64,000 bases of DNA from Pseudoips prasinana. Its lineage: Eukaryota > Arthropoda > Insecta > Lepidoptera > Nolidae. The notes beneath the pieces were generated by a model, which ran no database searches, had not been told where the DNA came from, and was given only the letters and a program-made list of their open reading frames with translations. Made by a program: the position numbers and the translations under genes. Numbering within the stretch: the first letter of the stretch is position 1; every line of letters begins with the position of its first letter. The DNA lies in contig OX621254.1 in assembly GCA_951640165.1 (NCBI GenBank), positions 25,704,001 through 25,768,000 on the forward strand, given 5' to 3'. Below are positions 20,314 through 29,620 of the stretch, piece by piece.

Positions 20314-20682
20314 AATAATAATTATATCCTGGGACATTATTCACACACGGCCTACTGATCCTAAACTAAGCAGACTGTTATACTACAAATACTACTTTTC
20401 TTTTGAAAATAGATGCTTATATAGATAACTAGCTTTGCCCCGCGGTTTCACTCGCGTTAAAGAAGATTTTCCCGCTTTTCTGTTGAAATTTTTCCAGATA
20501 TTTGCTATAAACCTCACGGAGCCGGAGACCTTTCCAACGAATGCAAAACCGTGGAAATCGGTTCGTGCGTTCTGGAGTTATAGCGTCAGGAAGGAAAACC
20601 CGACTTATTTTTATATAGTAAGAAGATTACACCCAGACTCAGGACAAAAAGATATGTTCAACCACATAAATATTTAGAAATA
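20314..20682 (-). repeat. SINE-A (minus) split by Hel-3
   Basis: Tail and body at 20314-20428 (atatcctgggacattattca, tttcttttgaaaatagatgc, ttatatagataa). Resumes at 20627 with 'ttacacccagactcaggaca' and ends near 20682 without the tRNA-like head. Joining the two pieces restores the family order 'gataattacacccag' exactly. Confidence 0.85.
20429..20626 (-). mobile_element. Hel-3 non-autonomous Helitron, 198 bp
   Basis: Plus-strand text begins CTAGCTTTGCCCCGCGGTTTC and ends 'ttttatatagtaagaaga', so the minus strand starts with TC and ends with hairpin plus CTAG. It lies exactly between A and T in the SINE-A body with no duplication. The interior (ctcacggagccggagacctt, ccgtggaaatcggttcgtgc) differs from Hel-1 and Hel-2. 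The 80-residue frame across it is not conserved coding sequence. Confidence 0.85.
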
Positions 20683-20751
20683 TTTATATTTAGAAACGCG
20701 CGTCGACGGCGCGCTGAAAAAACGTGGTGGGCATAGGCTCTTACGTAATTT

Positions 20752-20786
20752 TTTTTACAGCACACAAGATGCGTGTGCTGTAAAAA
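20752..20786. repeat. Perfect hairpin, 14-bp arms
   Basis: Arms 'tttttacagcacac' (20752-20765) and 'gtgtgctgtaaaaa' (20773-20786) with a 7-base loop. A second quasi-palindrome of 'tcgatatcgat' units follows at 20787-20815. No transcript context is visible. Confidence 0.75.
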
Positions 20787-21483
20787 TCGATATCGATCGA
20801 TAATAATCGATATCGAGTTACGCGGAATTTGCTCATACCTTTCCCTTAATGATATATGACGTAGTTCCCACGTTTGTAATTGATCAAGTACAAATAAAAA
20901 TTGTCGCTCTACATTAATACCGGACGATGCGGGCCGTTAAACCGATTGCGGATCGGAGGGGGCAAACAAAACAAAGGTGGGCTAGCTGTAGGGTGTTAAA
21001 CCGCAGATAATGAGGTCTTGGGTTCAAGTCCCTGGTGGGACCAAATGGTGATTATTGGGATTTTTCTGTAAAAAGAATAACTTCCCCGTATAAGCCCGTA
21101 GTCCTGGGTGTGTGTTCTTTGAAGAGCACATAAAGCCTTTGGTCCTGTAACTGACCTGCTTCGAGTCGTGTCACCACTCGTTCCATCATGAGAGTGATGG
21201 AGTTGAAAGTGCCACTGTATTTGCACACTTGTGCACTATAAAATGTCATGCGCAGATGGCTAGTTTCCACTGACAGTGGCCACCGAGGGCGATATTCAAC
21301 CAGGGGCTCTACGGGCTAAGTCGCCGAACTTCGATTTCTTAAATGGCGTTCAAATAAATAAAGTTTTAAAATGACTTAATCAGTCGTTAAATCGGCTTCC
21401 ATGAGCACATGTGACGTTATAAATGGCCCGGAATCGATTGTCAACGTTGCAGCCGAGTTAACAATTGATTAAGTCATTTTTAA

Positions 21484-21728
21484 GTAGCTTAGTTGGTAGT
21501 GCTCCTGCGTACGAAGCTGGTGGTCCTGGGTTCGAACCCCGGTAAGTGAAAATATTTGTGTGATAAGCACGAATATTTGTTTCTGAGTCATGGATGTTTT
21601 CTATGTATATAAGTATTTATATTTCTATATAAATATGTATATCATCGCCTGGTACCCATAGTACAAGCTTTGCTTAGTTTGGGGCTAGGATGATCTGTGT
21701 GACATTGTCCCTACAAATTATTATTATT
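21484..21728 (+). repeat. SINE-B, plus strand
   Basis: Starts within the A box (gtagcttagttggtagtgct), the first ~10 bases being lost. B box 'gggttcgaaccccggtaagt' intact, body complete, ATT-type tail. Confidence 0.9.
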
Positions 21729-21730
21729 TA

Positions 21731-22051
21731 CTAGCTGTGCCCCGCGGTTTCACCCGCGTTATATTTTATAAATTAACACAGCTCCTCCCCCGTAGGTGAT
21801 AGCGTGATAATATGTAGCCTATATGTTGACCCGACCTCTTAGTAATATTCATGCAAAATTTGAAGTAAATTCATGCAGTACTTTTTGAGTTTAGCCCGGA
21901 CATACATACAGACAAACAGACACACAGACAAAAAAACTAAAAACTATATTTTTGGCTTCGAGATCGATTGTAGATTACGCCCCAAGTATCCTTTAAAAAA
22001 AATATTCTATGTACAGTTTTGACTTTCCTACGATTTTATTATATGTATAGA
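21731..22051 (-). mobile_element. Hel-2, minus strand, full length
   Basis: From CTAGCTGTGCCCCGCGG to 'tatatgtataga', flanked by A (21730, end of the SINE-B tail) and T (22052). Interior typical of Hel-2. The hairpin loop reads 'cggtttcacccg' here. Confidence 0.9.
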
Positions 22052-22106
22052 TTTGAACTCCATTTAATAAATCGATGTTCGGCGAATTAGCCGGTAGAGC
22101 CCCAGG

Positions 22107-23260
22107 ACGACAATATCTTAATTCGACGAAGTTCGTAAATAATTTTAACCCTTTTGTATTACCCCCAATTAGGATGCCAATGACAGAGTTTTATCTGCAA
22201 ACACGACTCACTTTCATTCAATTATAAAGCAACAAAAAGTCCAGGCAAATTATATTACCTAACGCCCAATTTACTTTAACAAACAAAATAAAAACAACTC
22301 AAAATAACAACTTTGAAGTACTGTTGGTACTTCGCGCTGAAAACGCAATTAACTGTAATAAATAATGAACATTAAGTCAGTCTCAGTGCCACGAGAGATT
22401 CACGTGCATCTCATGTTGTGATATATGTGTCATCACACGATTTATAGGTTTGACTACCCCCGGGGTTATTACGTATCTTGCAATCTTAGCAAAATGTGTA
22501 CAATAATTGTTCCTTGCCTGCTCACTGCTGTGTGGTGACGGCATAGAATATCATCACTCAATCTCATCCCGTGGGCTGCAGAATTCGTCCAAGGGAATAC
22601 CTACCAGAGATCAAACTGGTGAATGGTGAACATGGTGTATCTCCCATCCACCATTCTTTGGGGAGGCTTTTCTTCAGCTGTGCTCGTACTTTGGCTGACA
22701 TCATGATGTTGAATTGTTTCTATTTTTTTGAGCCACAACTACGCTTTGTCACATATGGTCAAATTTTCAATGCGTCATATTCATGAAAATAGTAATTTGT
22801 GAAAATAGGAAAGCATGAAATAGCGAACCGTTAAAATAGCGATCAGTCAAAATTATGTTGTGTAGGTATACTAGCTCGTAACATCTTCACACATAGTAGA
22901 AAATATCAGGCGCTCGGCGGTCGCTTCCGCTGCACGCTCCCTTCGCTCGCTAACCTTACTGAGTTAAAGGTCATAGTTCTATAACCTAACCTAACCCAAA
23001 TTATTTCTAAATAATATTTTTTTGCAAAAATATAGAAAACTAAATATTCGACCGATTGCTCTATCTTGATTCTGACTGTTTGTTATCGTGATGAGGACGG
23101 TTTTGCTGTCAATTGAGCGATTGAAAATGTTATATTATTTTACAATTCCAGATACAAGAACAAAAGAAATATTTTCTACCTTCTTATCTTGTCTTCTTGT
23201 TGACTTATTATAATGGAAATAAAAAAATCTTTTGTAACTTTTGTATCTTTTTTTTTAAAG
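22107..23260. other. Mostly unassigned stretch with an RTE-like tail
   Basis: At 22650-22712, 'ctttggggaggcttttcttc' followed by 'ggctgacatcatgatg' resembles a diverged plus-strand RTE 3' tail. At 22915-22965 there is a GC-rich 'cgctcggcggtcgcttccgc' stretch. A short 'cctaacctaaccca' run lies at 22984-22998. I see no gene. Confidence 0.4.
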
Positions 23261-23269
23261 ACAACACCC

Positions 23270-23449
23270 ACACTAGGTAATCTAATCCCTGTGTCGCAGG
23301 GTACTTTACAAATCTATAATACACGGACACAACTTACATCCAGACTCAGAACAACTATTTGTGGTTCACACAAATAGTTGTCCGGCGCGGGATTCTAACC
23401 TGCGACACGAAGCGGTGACTGTCTTGCCGCTGCGCCACACGTGCATATA
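23270..23449 (-). repeat. SINE-C, minus strand
   Basis: Plus-strand text: 'aatccctgtgtcgcagggta', 'acacggacacaacttacatc', 'cagactcagaacaactattt', 'gcgcgggattctaacctgcg' (reversed B box), 'gtcttgccgctgcgccacac' (reversed A box side). It also contains a perfect hairpin 'caactatttgtg...cacaaatagttg'. MITE-1 is inserted at its 5' edge. Confidence 0.75.
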
Positions 23450-23841
23450 CACCCTGTAACGTAATTGACGCACACCCTCAAACACCCCAATTAGAATATT
23501 ATGTTGTAATTATAATACATACACTGAATTTTTATTTACGATGTATATGCATTGTTAGTTACTAAATTAGTTTCTTGGATTTAATTTGTTTTTCCTTATT
23601 TTGTATTGATGATGGAATTTGTATGAATACAAGAAAACTGCGATTTTAAAAGTCTTATGACTTTGACTTAGGGTCAATTTCAATTTGTTTTGACTCTACA
23701 TGGTTAATATGACTGTAATTTCCGTAGTATTAATTATTTTGGAATAAAAAAAATATCTATATTAAAAAGGACATAAATCGATTCAGTAAACGATTCTGAA
23801 CAAACTATTTTCAGGATGTGCGTTAATTAAGTTACATGTTG
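23450..23841. mobile_element. MITE-1, same orientation as the 14905 copy
   Basis: TA flanks at 23448-23449 and 23842-23843. Ends 'caccctgtaacgtaattgac' and 'cgttaattaagttacatgtt'. About 392 bp with several small insertions relative to the 14905 copy. Confidence 0.85.
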
Positions 23842-24051
23842 TATAGTAAGGTAGATAATACCATGAAGGTCTTGAATGCTCTACGTGTCCAATATAATAA
23901 TATATTCAGAATGACGATAGGACAACCTAGATACTGTAGTGAGTCTGGTATGTTTGCGGATGCCAGATTGAACGGATTTCATGCCATTGTCCGCATGAAA
24001 TGTGCATCCATTAGAAATAGGACAGAAACGGCAGTAACAGCATTCTGAATA
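23842..24051 (+). pseudogene. LINE reverse transcriptase C-terminal fragment
   Basis: The frame reads NALRVQYNNIFRMTIGQPRY and then SGMFADARLNGFHAIVRMKC, ending in a stop at about 24046. This is the pattern of the thumb/C-terminal region of a LINE ORF2 protein (RLRVAYN-N-FR, GLPR-CSAS-MF in relatives, from memory of the family). Nothing upstream encodes a catalytic domain because MITE-1 begins there. The fragment at 31890 may continue the same protein family. Confidence 0.6.
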
Positions 24052-24154
24052 TATTAGCTGGGATATATGACAGTCACTTTCCCAAGCATTAGGTAACCAC
24101 TACTATAAGTGTTGTTACTTACATGTTGTAATGTATAAGTATTATATTATTTTA

Positions 24155-24463
24155 CTAGCAGTACCCGCGGACTTCGTTCCGCGTTATAAATATTTTTGTC
24201 CCTGCCCGTTTGTCCCGCGTAATACTTCGGGTAAAAAGTTTGGTAAAAATTATGATGATGAATCGTAATTCATCATCATAATTTTTATTTATATTTCATT
24301 TATTGTGGAGTGTCCACAATAACGTAGCTTTTTATTGGTGAAAAGTTTTGAAAATCACTTCAGTAGATCCAGAGTGAAGTTGTAAGGGGTAATCCCTTAC
24401 AACTTCACAAATTCAAAACCTCACAAACTAACAAACATTTTCTCTTTATAATATTAGTACAGA
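24155..24463 (-). mobile_element. Hel-4 Helitron with two internal hairpins
   Basis: Plus-strand text starts CTAGCAGTACCCGCGGACTT after A and ends 'tataatattagtacaga' before T, so the minus strand starts TC and ends CTAG. Inside are two perfect hairpins: 24244-24263 with 24268-24287 (20-bp arms, loop cgta) and 24374-24388 with 24394-24408 (15-bp arms). A smaller one lies at about 24303-24322 (attgtgga/tccacaat). Confidence 0.75.
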
Positions 24464-24593
24464 TGTTATGCTGTGAAAGTTATATTTTAATCGTAATTAA
24501 ATTGTATTTTTATTGAATGTGGTTTATATTAATATAGTTTAAGTCTTACTAACAAACTGAGGATCTCAGTTATCTATTTAATAGTAAATAATA

Positions 24594-24793
24594 TCACACT
24601 AATATTTTAAACGCGAGAGTTTGTGAGTGTATATGTTTGTTTCTTCTTCACGTCTAAACGGATGAGGCGATTTTTTAAAATTAAGTATGGAGTAACCTGA
24701 CATCCTGGATTAACAAATATAATAAATATATATTTGTTAATCCAATTCAAACCGCGAAAACCGCAAAATCATAAAACCGCGGTTCACAGCTAG
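24594..24793 (+). mobile_element. Hel-1 with an inverted duplication inside
   Basis: Starts TCACACTAATATTTTAAACG after A and ends 'ggttcacagctag' before T. Where other Hel-1 copies read 'attaacacataggctataat', this one has a perfect hairpin: arms 24706-24721 and 24729-24744 (16 bp, tggattaacaaatata). Confidence 0.85.
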
Positions 24794-25074
24794 TAAAGAA
24801 ATATTTTGCATTCTCAATTTCTTATTGCATTCCACAATGTGTTACCACGGCTACACATCAAGCTATACATTTCCAGTATAATAGGATAACGTTGTTAGTG
24901 CACATTAATGTATACTTTAGTTTATCTCTACTACATATTTTATTCAATGTGTTACTGTTTGTTTTCCCTAATAAATAAAAATAATAAGGTAGGTATCAAT
25001 TGTGGACCCTGTAGGCTAAAGCACGGATTTAGGAAAGCAGGCTAACAGTGCATTAAAATGATTTTCCTTTTTTA

Positions 25075-25328
25075 TCGTATGGGAAGTGGTTACCCTAATG
25101 GCAGAGGTGCTCAATCCGCCCAGTAGGCCTCTGGCCTGGCTTAACGACTGTTGTGTAATGACTACAACCGGGACCGACAGCTTCACATGCCCTCCAAAGC
25201 ACGAAGACGCTAAGCAATTAAACCACTTTGGCGGTCACCCATCTACGGACTGACCTCGAGCCTAGTTGCTTTACCTCGCCGATCACTTACGGACCTGTGG
25301 GAGCATCTAGCTATGAGCGCCTCATTAT
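25075..25328 (-). repeat. 5S-SINE, minus strand, nearly complete
   Basis: On the minus strand: 'gaggcgctcatagctagatg', 'ggtccgtaagtgatcggcga', 'aagcaactaggctcgaggtc', 'agtccgtagatgggtgaccg', 'ccaaagtggtttaattg', 'gagggcatgtgaagctgtcg', 'caacagtcgttaagccag', and a 3' end 'ggtaaccacttcccatacga'. The first 80 bases follow 5S rRNA through its A box, intermediate element and C box. The head is followed by an ATT run. Confidence 0.8.
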
Positions 25329-25589
25329 TATTATAAATTATGTTTAAATGTTTAGAAATGCAGCCACCCATCCAAAAATAGCTTAGTTATACGTACGTAT
25401 ATTATAATATCAGCAATTTACCGGACAGGCTACTAATAAATTAAAACTAAATAAGTTGGTAAAATTTATTATTTTATTTCTTTACTTAGTTTCATCTTCG
25501 TAATTATTCATTCAAAATTCAAAACTTTTGTGAAGTATTTCGCCGGCAAGATCGCAAGTATGAATATTTAACACATAATATTATTCAGT

Positions 25590-25722
25590 TCAGGGAAGGA
25601 AATAGACGTAGAAGAAGGCAAAAAAGGAGATGAGAAGACGAGCTACCCAAAGGTTGGAGAAGGACAGCAATTGACAGGCACAGGTGGAGGGAACTTGAGG
25701 AGGCAAGACAGCCTGATCTGGT
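25590..25722 (+). pseudogene. RTE-type LINE C-terminal fragment, second family
   Basis: With one frame shift, the frames read R-x-EDELPK and then WRRTAIDRHRWRELEEA, the conserved RW-D...W-R-A-DR-RWR-LEEA end of RTE reverse transcriptases (family knowledge). The nucleotide sequence is unlike the RTE copies at 9108 or 44215, so this is a different RTE lineage. Confidence 0.55.
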
Positions 25723-25727
25723 AACTG

Positions 25728-26008
25728 ATATTATAATAATAATATAATCTGATCCCAAACTAAGCAGTTATCTGGCTTCCATAGTACAAGCTGCTATGGA
25801 AACCAGAAAACTGAAATACTACATATACTACATTTCTTTTGTAAATGCATACTATTATATATAATTATACCCAGACTCGGGACAAACAGACATGTTTATG
25901 CACACAAATATCTGTCCTGGGTGGGAATCGAACCCACGACCTCCAGTGTCACGAATCAAGCATTTGCAAAAGCAAGCATTTGCCAACCACGCCAACAGTC
26001 CCGTCAAT
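25728..26008 (-). repeat. SINE-A, minus strand, with rearrangements
   Basis: ATT-type tail at about 25728, 'ctgatcccaaactaagcag', then an inverted duplicate 'ttccatagtacaagctgcta' next to 'ctatggaaaccag', body, B box reversed (gaatcgaacccacgacctcc) and 'gccaaccacgccaac'. An extra 'gcaaaagcaagcatttgc' stretch lies in the head. Confidence 0.85.
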
Positions 26009-26081
26009 ATCAAAAGTTAAGTTATACGTATACGCAAAATAGAAATAAGTATAGTTAGTGTAGCATAGTTTATATTATAAA

Positions 26082-26402
26082 CTAGCTGCGCCCCGCGGTT
26101 TTACCCGCGTTTAACTTTATAAATGATGACAGCTCCTCCCCCGTAGGTAATAGCGTGATAATATGTAGCCTATATGTTGACCCGACCTCTTAGTAATATT
26201 CATGCAAAATTTGAAGTAAATCCATGCAGTACTTTTTGAGTTTAGCCCGGACATACATACAGACAAACAGATATACAGACAAAAATTCTAAATGCTATAT
26301 TTTTGACTTCGATATCCATCGTAGATCACGCCCCAAGTATCCTTTGTAAAAAATATTCAATGTACAGTTTTGGCTTTCCTATGCTTTTATTATATGTATA
26401 GA
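26082..26402 (-). mobile_element. Hel-2, minus strand, full length
   Basis: From CTAGCTGCGCCCCGCGG to 'tatatgtataga', flanked by A (26081) and T (26403). Central 'cctcccccgtaggtaatagc' and 'agtttagcccggacatacat' as in siblings. It lies 60 bp from the tRNA-Tyr terminator. Confidence 0.9.
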
Positions 26403-26461
26403 TTGTGCAAAGTTAAGAGAAAATAAAGGCTATATTTTTTATATATTTATTATTTAGAGGC

Positions 26462-26466
26462 AAAAA
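26462..26466 (-). terminator. Pol III T5 terminator of tRNA-Tyr
   Basis: Five T residues on the minus strand, four bases after the tRNA discriminator base. A T run of four or more directly downstream is the normal RNA polymerase III stop signal and supports a functional gene. Confidence 0.85.
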
Positions 26467-26470
26467 GAAT

Positions 26471-26560
26471 TCCTTCGAGCCGGATTTGAACCAGCGACCT
26501 ATGGATATCAACAATATTTACAACTACAGTCCACCGCTCTACCAACTGAGCTATCGAAGG
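26471..26560 (-). tRNA. tRNA-Tyr(GUA) gene with a 17-nt intron
   Basis: Transcribed on the minus strand. Its 90 nt fold as a canonical tRNA. The acceptor stem pairs CCTTCGA with TCGAAGG and is followed by discriminator A. The D arm holds the A box (TAGCTCAGTTGG) and the T arm the B box (GGTTCAAATCC). The anticodon stem GTGGA/TCCAT closes a CTGTAGA loop. The anticodon GTA is at 26525-26527, so it decodes UAC/UAU tyrosine codons. A 17-nt intron at 26507-26523 lies after base 37, the standard site for nuclear tRNA introns and universal for eukaryotic tRNA-Tyr. Removing it leaves 73 nt. No mismatch breaks a stem and a T5 stop follows. I see no CCA, as expected for a eukaryotic gene. It lies between a Hel-2 and a Hel-1 array with no other host gene nearby. 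Confidence 0.97.
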
Positions 26561-26723
26561 CATGACTTTCACTTTGAAATGTACGTCTCCTTGATAAAAG
26601 CAATCATTATGTAAGCGCATACGCACTAAGTTGCTCCATGTATTGCAAAATGAACAGAACCGATAGTTACAATGTCATTCAACGAGATGTAACTAACAGT
26701 TTTTTGTGTTTGTTTGAAATCTA

Positions 26724-27402
26724 TCACACTAATATTATAAAGGCGAAAGTTTGTGACTGTGTGAGTGTGTATGTTTGTTACTTCTTCACGTCTAAATAGC
26801 TGGAGCGATTTCAATAAAATTTGGTATGGAGTTAGCTAACAGCCTAGATTAACACATAGGCTATAATTAATAAAGTTTAACGCGGGTAAAACCGCGGGGC
26901 ACAGCTAGTAGTATATAATTATGTAAATTATTAACTAGTACTCGTAATCGTAAGTAATACTAACCTACATAGATAATCACACTATCACATTAATGTTATA
27001 AATGCGAAAGTTTGTGAGTGTGTATGTTTGTTACTTCTTCACGTCTAAATGGCTGGAGCGATTTCAATAAAATTTGGTATGGAGTTAGCTAACAGCCTAG
27101 ATTAACACATAGGCTATAATTTATAAAGTTTAACGCGGGTAAAACCGCGGAGCACGGCTAGTAGTATATAATTATGTAAATTATTAACTAGTACTCGTAA
27201 TCGTAAGTAATACTAACCTAGATAGATAATCACACTATCACATTAATGTTATAAATGTGAAAGTTTGTGAGTATGTATGTTTGTTACTTCTTCACGTCTA
27301 AATCGCTGGAGCGATTTCAATACAATTTGGTGTGGAGTTAGCTAACACCCTAAATTAACACATAGGCTATAATTTGTTAAGTTTAACGCGGCTAAACAGC
27401 TA
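26724..27402 (+). mobile_element. Tandem array of three Hel-1 copies
   Basis: Copies at 26724-26907, 26985-27161 and 27238-27402 (the last lacks its CTAG end). The spacers between copies are nearly identical (tagtatataattatgtaaat, gtactcgtaatcgtaagtaa, tactaacctacatagataat). The repeat period between copies two and three is 253 bp. The shared spacer shows that a Hel-1 plus its flank was duplicated as a unit, not inserted three times. Confidence 0.85.
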
Positions 27403-27514
27403 TTAAAGAAACAATAAACTTCTGGTTCTTCTGATTCTGATCTCAAATACTGCCTATTTTGAGATCAGTTGGCAGACAACTGATAAACATAGTATACTTA
27501 GTTCTAAATACTTA

Positions 27515-27777
27515 CTTACTTATCGTATGGGCAGTGGTTACCCTGGTGTCAGAGTTGTTCAAGCCGCCTAGTAGGCCTCTGACATGGCTTAACGACTGTT
27601 GCCTAATGGATACAACCGGTACCGACAACTTAACGTGCCCTCCGAAGCACGGAGACGCTCAGAAATTAAACCACTTTGGCGGTAACCCATCTATGGACTG
27701 ACCGCGAGCCTAGTTGCTTAACCTCGCCAATCACTTACGGACCGGTGAGAGCATCTGGCTATGATGCTCTCACCGTA
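27515..27777 (-). repeat. 5S-SINE, minus strand, head with inverted duplication
   Basis: Minus-strand order as in the 25075 copy, ending in 'gtaaccactgcccatacgat' at its 3' end (plus-strand 27517-27540). At the head a 12-bp perfect inverted repeat (27743-27754 cggtgagagcat, 27764-27775 atgctctcaccg) replaces the sequence that other copies continue with (gagcgcctc). Confidence 0.8.
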
Positions 27778-27812
27778 GTAGTAGTAAGTAAGTTCTAAAT
27801 ACATACATACGT

Positions 27813-28000
27813 GTATGTTGGTTTTGTGGTTAGTGATCCTGACTGCTAAGCCGGAGATCGTGGGTTCGATCCCCGAGACAAATCTTTACGTTATGAGCAC
27901 GTTTATTATATGTAATTACAAATTTAGGTATCTAATAAAAATAGAAGTATGTAGTCTGCATGGTTTGGGATCAAATGGCAAAGATTTTTATTTAATTATA
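27813..28000 (+). repeat. tRNA-like SINE of another type
   Basis: An A-box-like 'tggttttgtggttagtgatc' and a good B box (gtgggttcgatccc) are followed by 'tacgttatgagcacgtttat' and later 'ttgggatcaaatggcaaag', which echoes the SINE-A/B body. No acceptor stem can be formed, so it is not a tRNA gene. Confidence 0.5.
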
Positions 28001-28196
28001 GATAATAATAATATATCATTATTCTCTCAACACAAATCTAAAATATTATCTATCTACCTTGACGATGTATAATCAACTACGTAGGATATATTATAGTGCA
28101 GTGGTTTGTCAGCTACCTTGGGTACACCCTCCATATGCAGGACTGACTTCACAGCTATACACACCGTTAACTTTTAGACTCCGCTTTTATATATTT

Positions 28197-28452
28197 TATT
28201 TTATATTTTTTCTGGCGGAAAAAATATAAAATATAATATGACTTTTTGGCCGGACCCGGCATATGACTTCATTGCAGAAAAAAATATAAAATATAATATG
28301 ACTTTTTGGCCGGACCCGGGATATGACTTCATTGCAGAAAAAATATAAAACATAATATGACTTTTTGGCTGGACCCGGGATATGACTTCATTGCAGAAAA
28401 AATATAAAATATAATATGACTTTTTGGTCGGACCCGGGATATGACCTCATTA
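28197..28452. repeat. 59-60-bp tandem repeat, four copies, with hairpin
   Basis: Unit: 'gcagaaaaaatataaaatat' + 'aatatgactttttggccgga' + 'cccgggatatgacttcatt'. Four copies fill about 28214-28452, differing at few positions. At its left edge a perfect 16-bp inverted repeat (28197-28212 and 28218-28233, loop tggcg) joins the first unit to its own reverse complement. Confidence 0.9.
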
Positions 28453-28934
28453 TATGCGGTGGAATATTCTGCAACTTACTAACACTTAAACTAAAATTTA
28501 ATTTCAAATATTGGCAGTAAATAACGTAACGTTGGGTCATTTTCAATATGTTAATAATTGACACACACCTGCAGTAGGTAGGTACTGCTATTAAGTACTC
28601 GTACTAAGTAAATTTCTTGGGCTATTTTGAACTCAAAAGATATTACTCCTTCTAGTCTAGGTAAGCTTGTAGTAATAACTTAGCTTTTTGTCTGTAGCAT
28701 AGTGGGAAACTGGGTCTTGCAGTTCACAGTTGCAGTTATCTTTTTTCAATTAATATCACAGAAACAAGTTTAAACGTTTATATGTTCTTTAACAAAATGC
28801 AAAGACAAATGTCATGGCGTTAACCCCCCGACGACGAACGTGACACAAAAATTAACAGCGTGACATGAACAGTGTCACAGAAAAAGATATATGCAGTAGC
28901 ATTATGTGAAATCGAATGCGTGGTGAGCGGTCTC

Positions 28935-29030
28935 AGCCCTCACCAGTCCGCAAGTGATCAGCGGTTAGTCTTTTGACAGCTGCCCGCCAAAGTTGTGAAA
29001 GCATGATGCTAGTTCGAGACCCACCCGACG
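28935..29030 (+). repeat. Diverged 5S-SINE-related head
   Basis: 'tcaccagtccgcaagtgatc' then 'agcggttagtcttttgacag' 'ctgcccgccaaag' keeps the first part of the 5S-SINE but replaces the A-box/C-box part. The 30740-30945 copy shares this variant, so it is a distinct subfamily. It ends with a tRNA-like 'gttcgagacccaccc'. Confidence 0.45.
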
Positions 29031-29269
29031 ATGAAATTTATAATTTTTGATTTTTGATATTAGATTTACGCTTTGCATGGCGTATATTGCTATAATTCAA
29101 TTTTGCTTTTTTTTTAATTTTGAAGTTTTTTCAATATTTAATTTCACATACAGCCGTGAAATTAGCAGACCACTATGTTTCTAGAAAACAAAGCCGATAG
29201 ATAACAACTAAATTCTCCAAAAGCAAGCAATTAAATCCTAAATTTGACCTGCCAGTGTGTACCGTTTGT

Positions 29270-29620
29270 AGCTTAACTCACAGCGTACCCCGTATCTGTA
29301 GAGAATGTTGGTTCCGGACCCACCAGACAATTCAATTTTTGAATTTATTTATTTATTGAAGGATTATCAATATCACAAATTGTCCACGCATACACCGGTT
29401 ACCGGGGGGAAGAGAGTGCGGGACGAACAGCGGCGGCCGCGGCGCAGCGGGTCGCCCCTCCATCTATCACTTACTCGATATACCATACAGACCGCACGTG
29501 TGTCTACGATTAAAATAATACTGTAAATTTATATTATAATAAACCTTCATATATATATTTAAATAAAGTATTTTATTGAATGTCTAATCTCAGACATTAA
29601 GTGGCGACCGTGTTCTATTT
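29270..29620 (+). mobile_element. Probable LTR fragment
   Basis: A GC-rich segment (29395-29470, 'gcggcggccgcggcgcagcg') is followed by AT-rich DNA with 'aataaagtattttattgaat' (polyadenylation-like) and then 'cagacattaagtggcgaccg', where 'tggcgaccg' resembles primer-binding-site contexts of Ty3/gypsy elements. No partner LTR or gag/pol was found. Boundaries uncertain. Confidence 0.35.

Larger units (their letters stand above)
21300..22106. mobile_element. Inverted-repeat element carrying SINE-B and Hel-2
   Basis: The left end (caggggctctacgggctaag, tcgccgaacttcgatttctt, aaatggcgttcaaat; 21300-21355) is the reverse complement, with a few mismatches, of the right end 22051-22106 (atttgaactccatttaataa ... 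ccggtagagccccagg). An inner pair at about 21366-21397 and 21451-21483 (aaatgacttaatcagtcgtt / gttaacaattgattaagtca) gives a further foldback. The two later insertions account for most of the length. Confidence 0.6.

Noticed and set aside
22984..22998. CCTAA repeats as an interstitial telomere or TRAS/SART target
   Set aside because: Only about two and a half units are present, which is too short to be meaningful.
29305..29526. 73-residue frame over the GC-rich segment
   Set aside because: It lies in a probable LTR and shows no domain; the GC-rich part gives R/P-rich low complexity.
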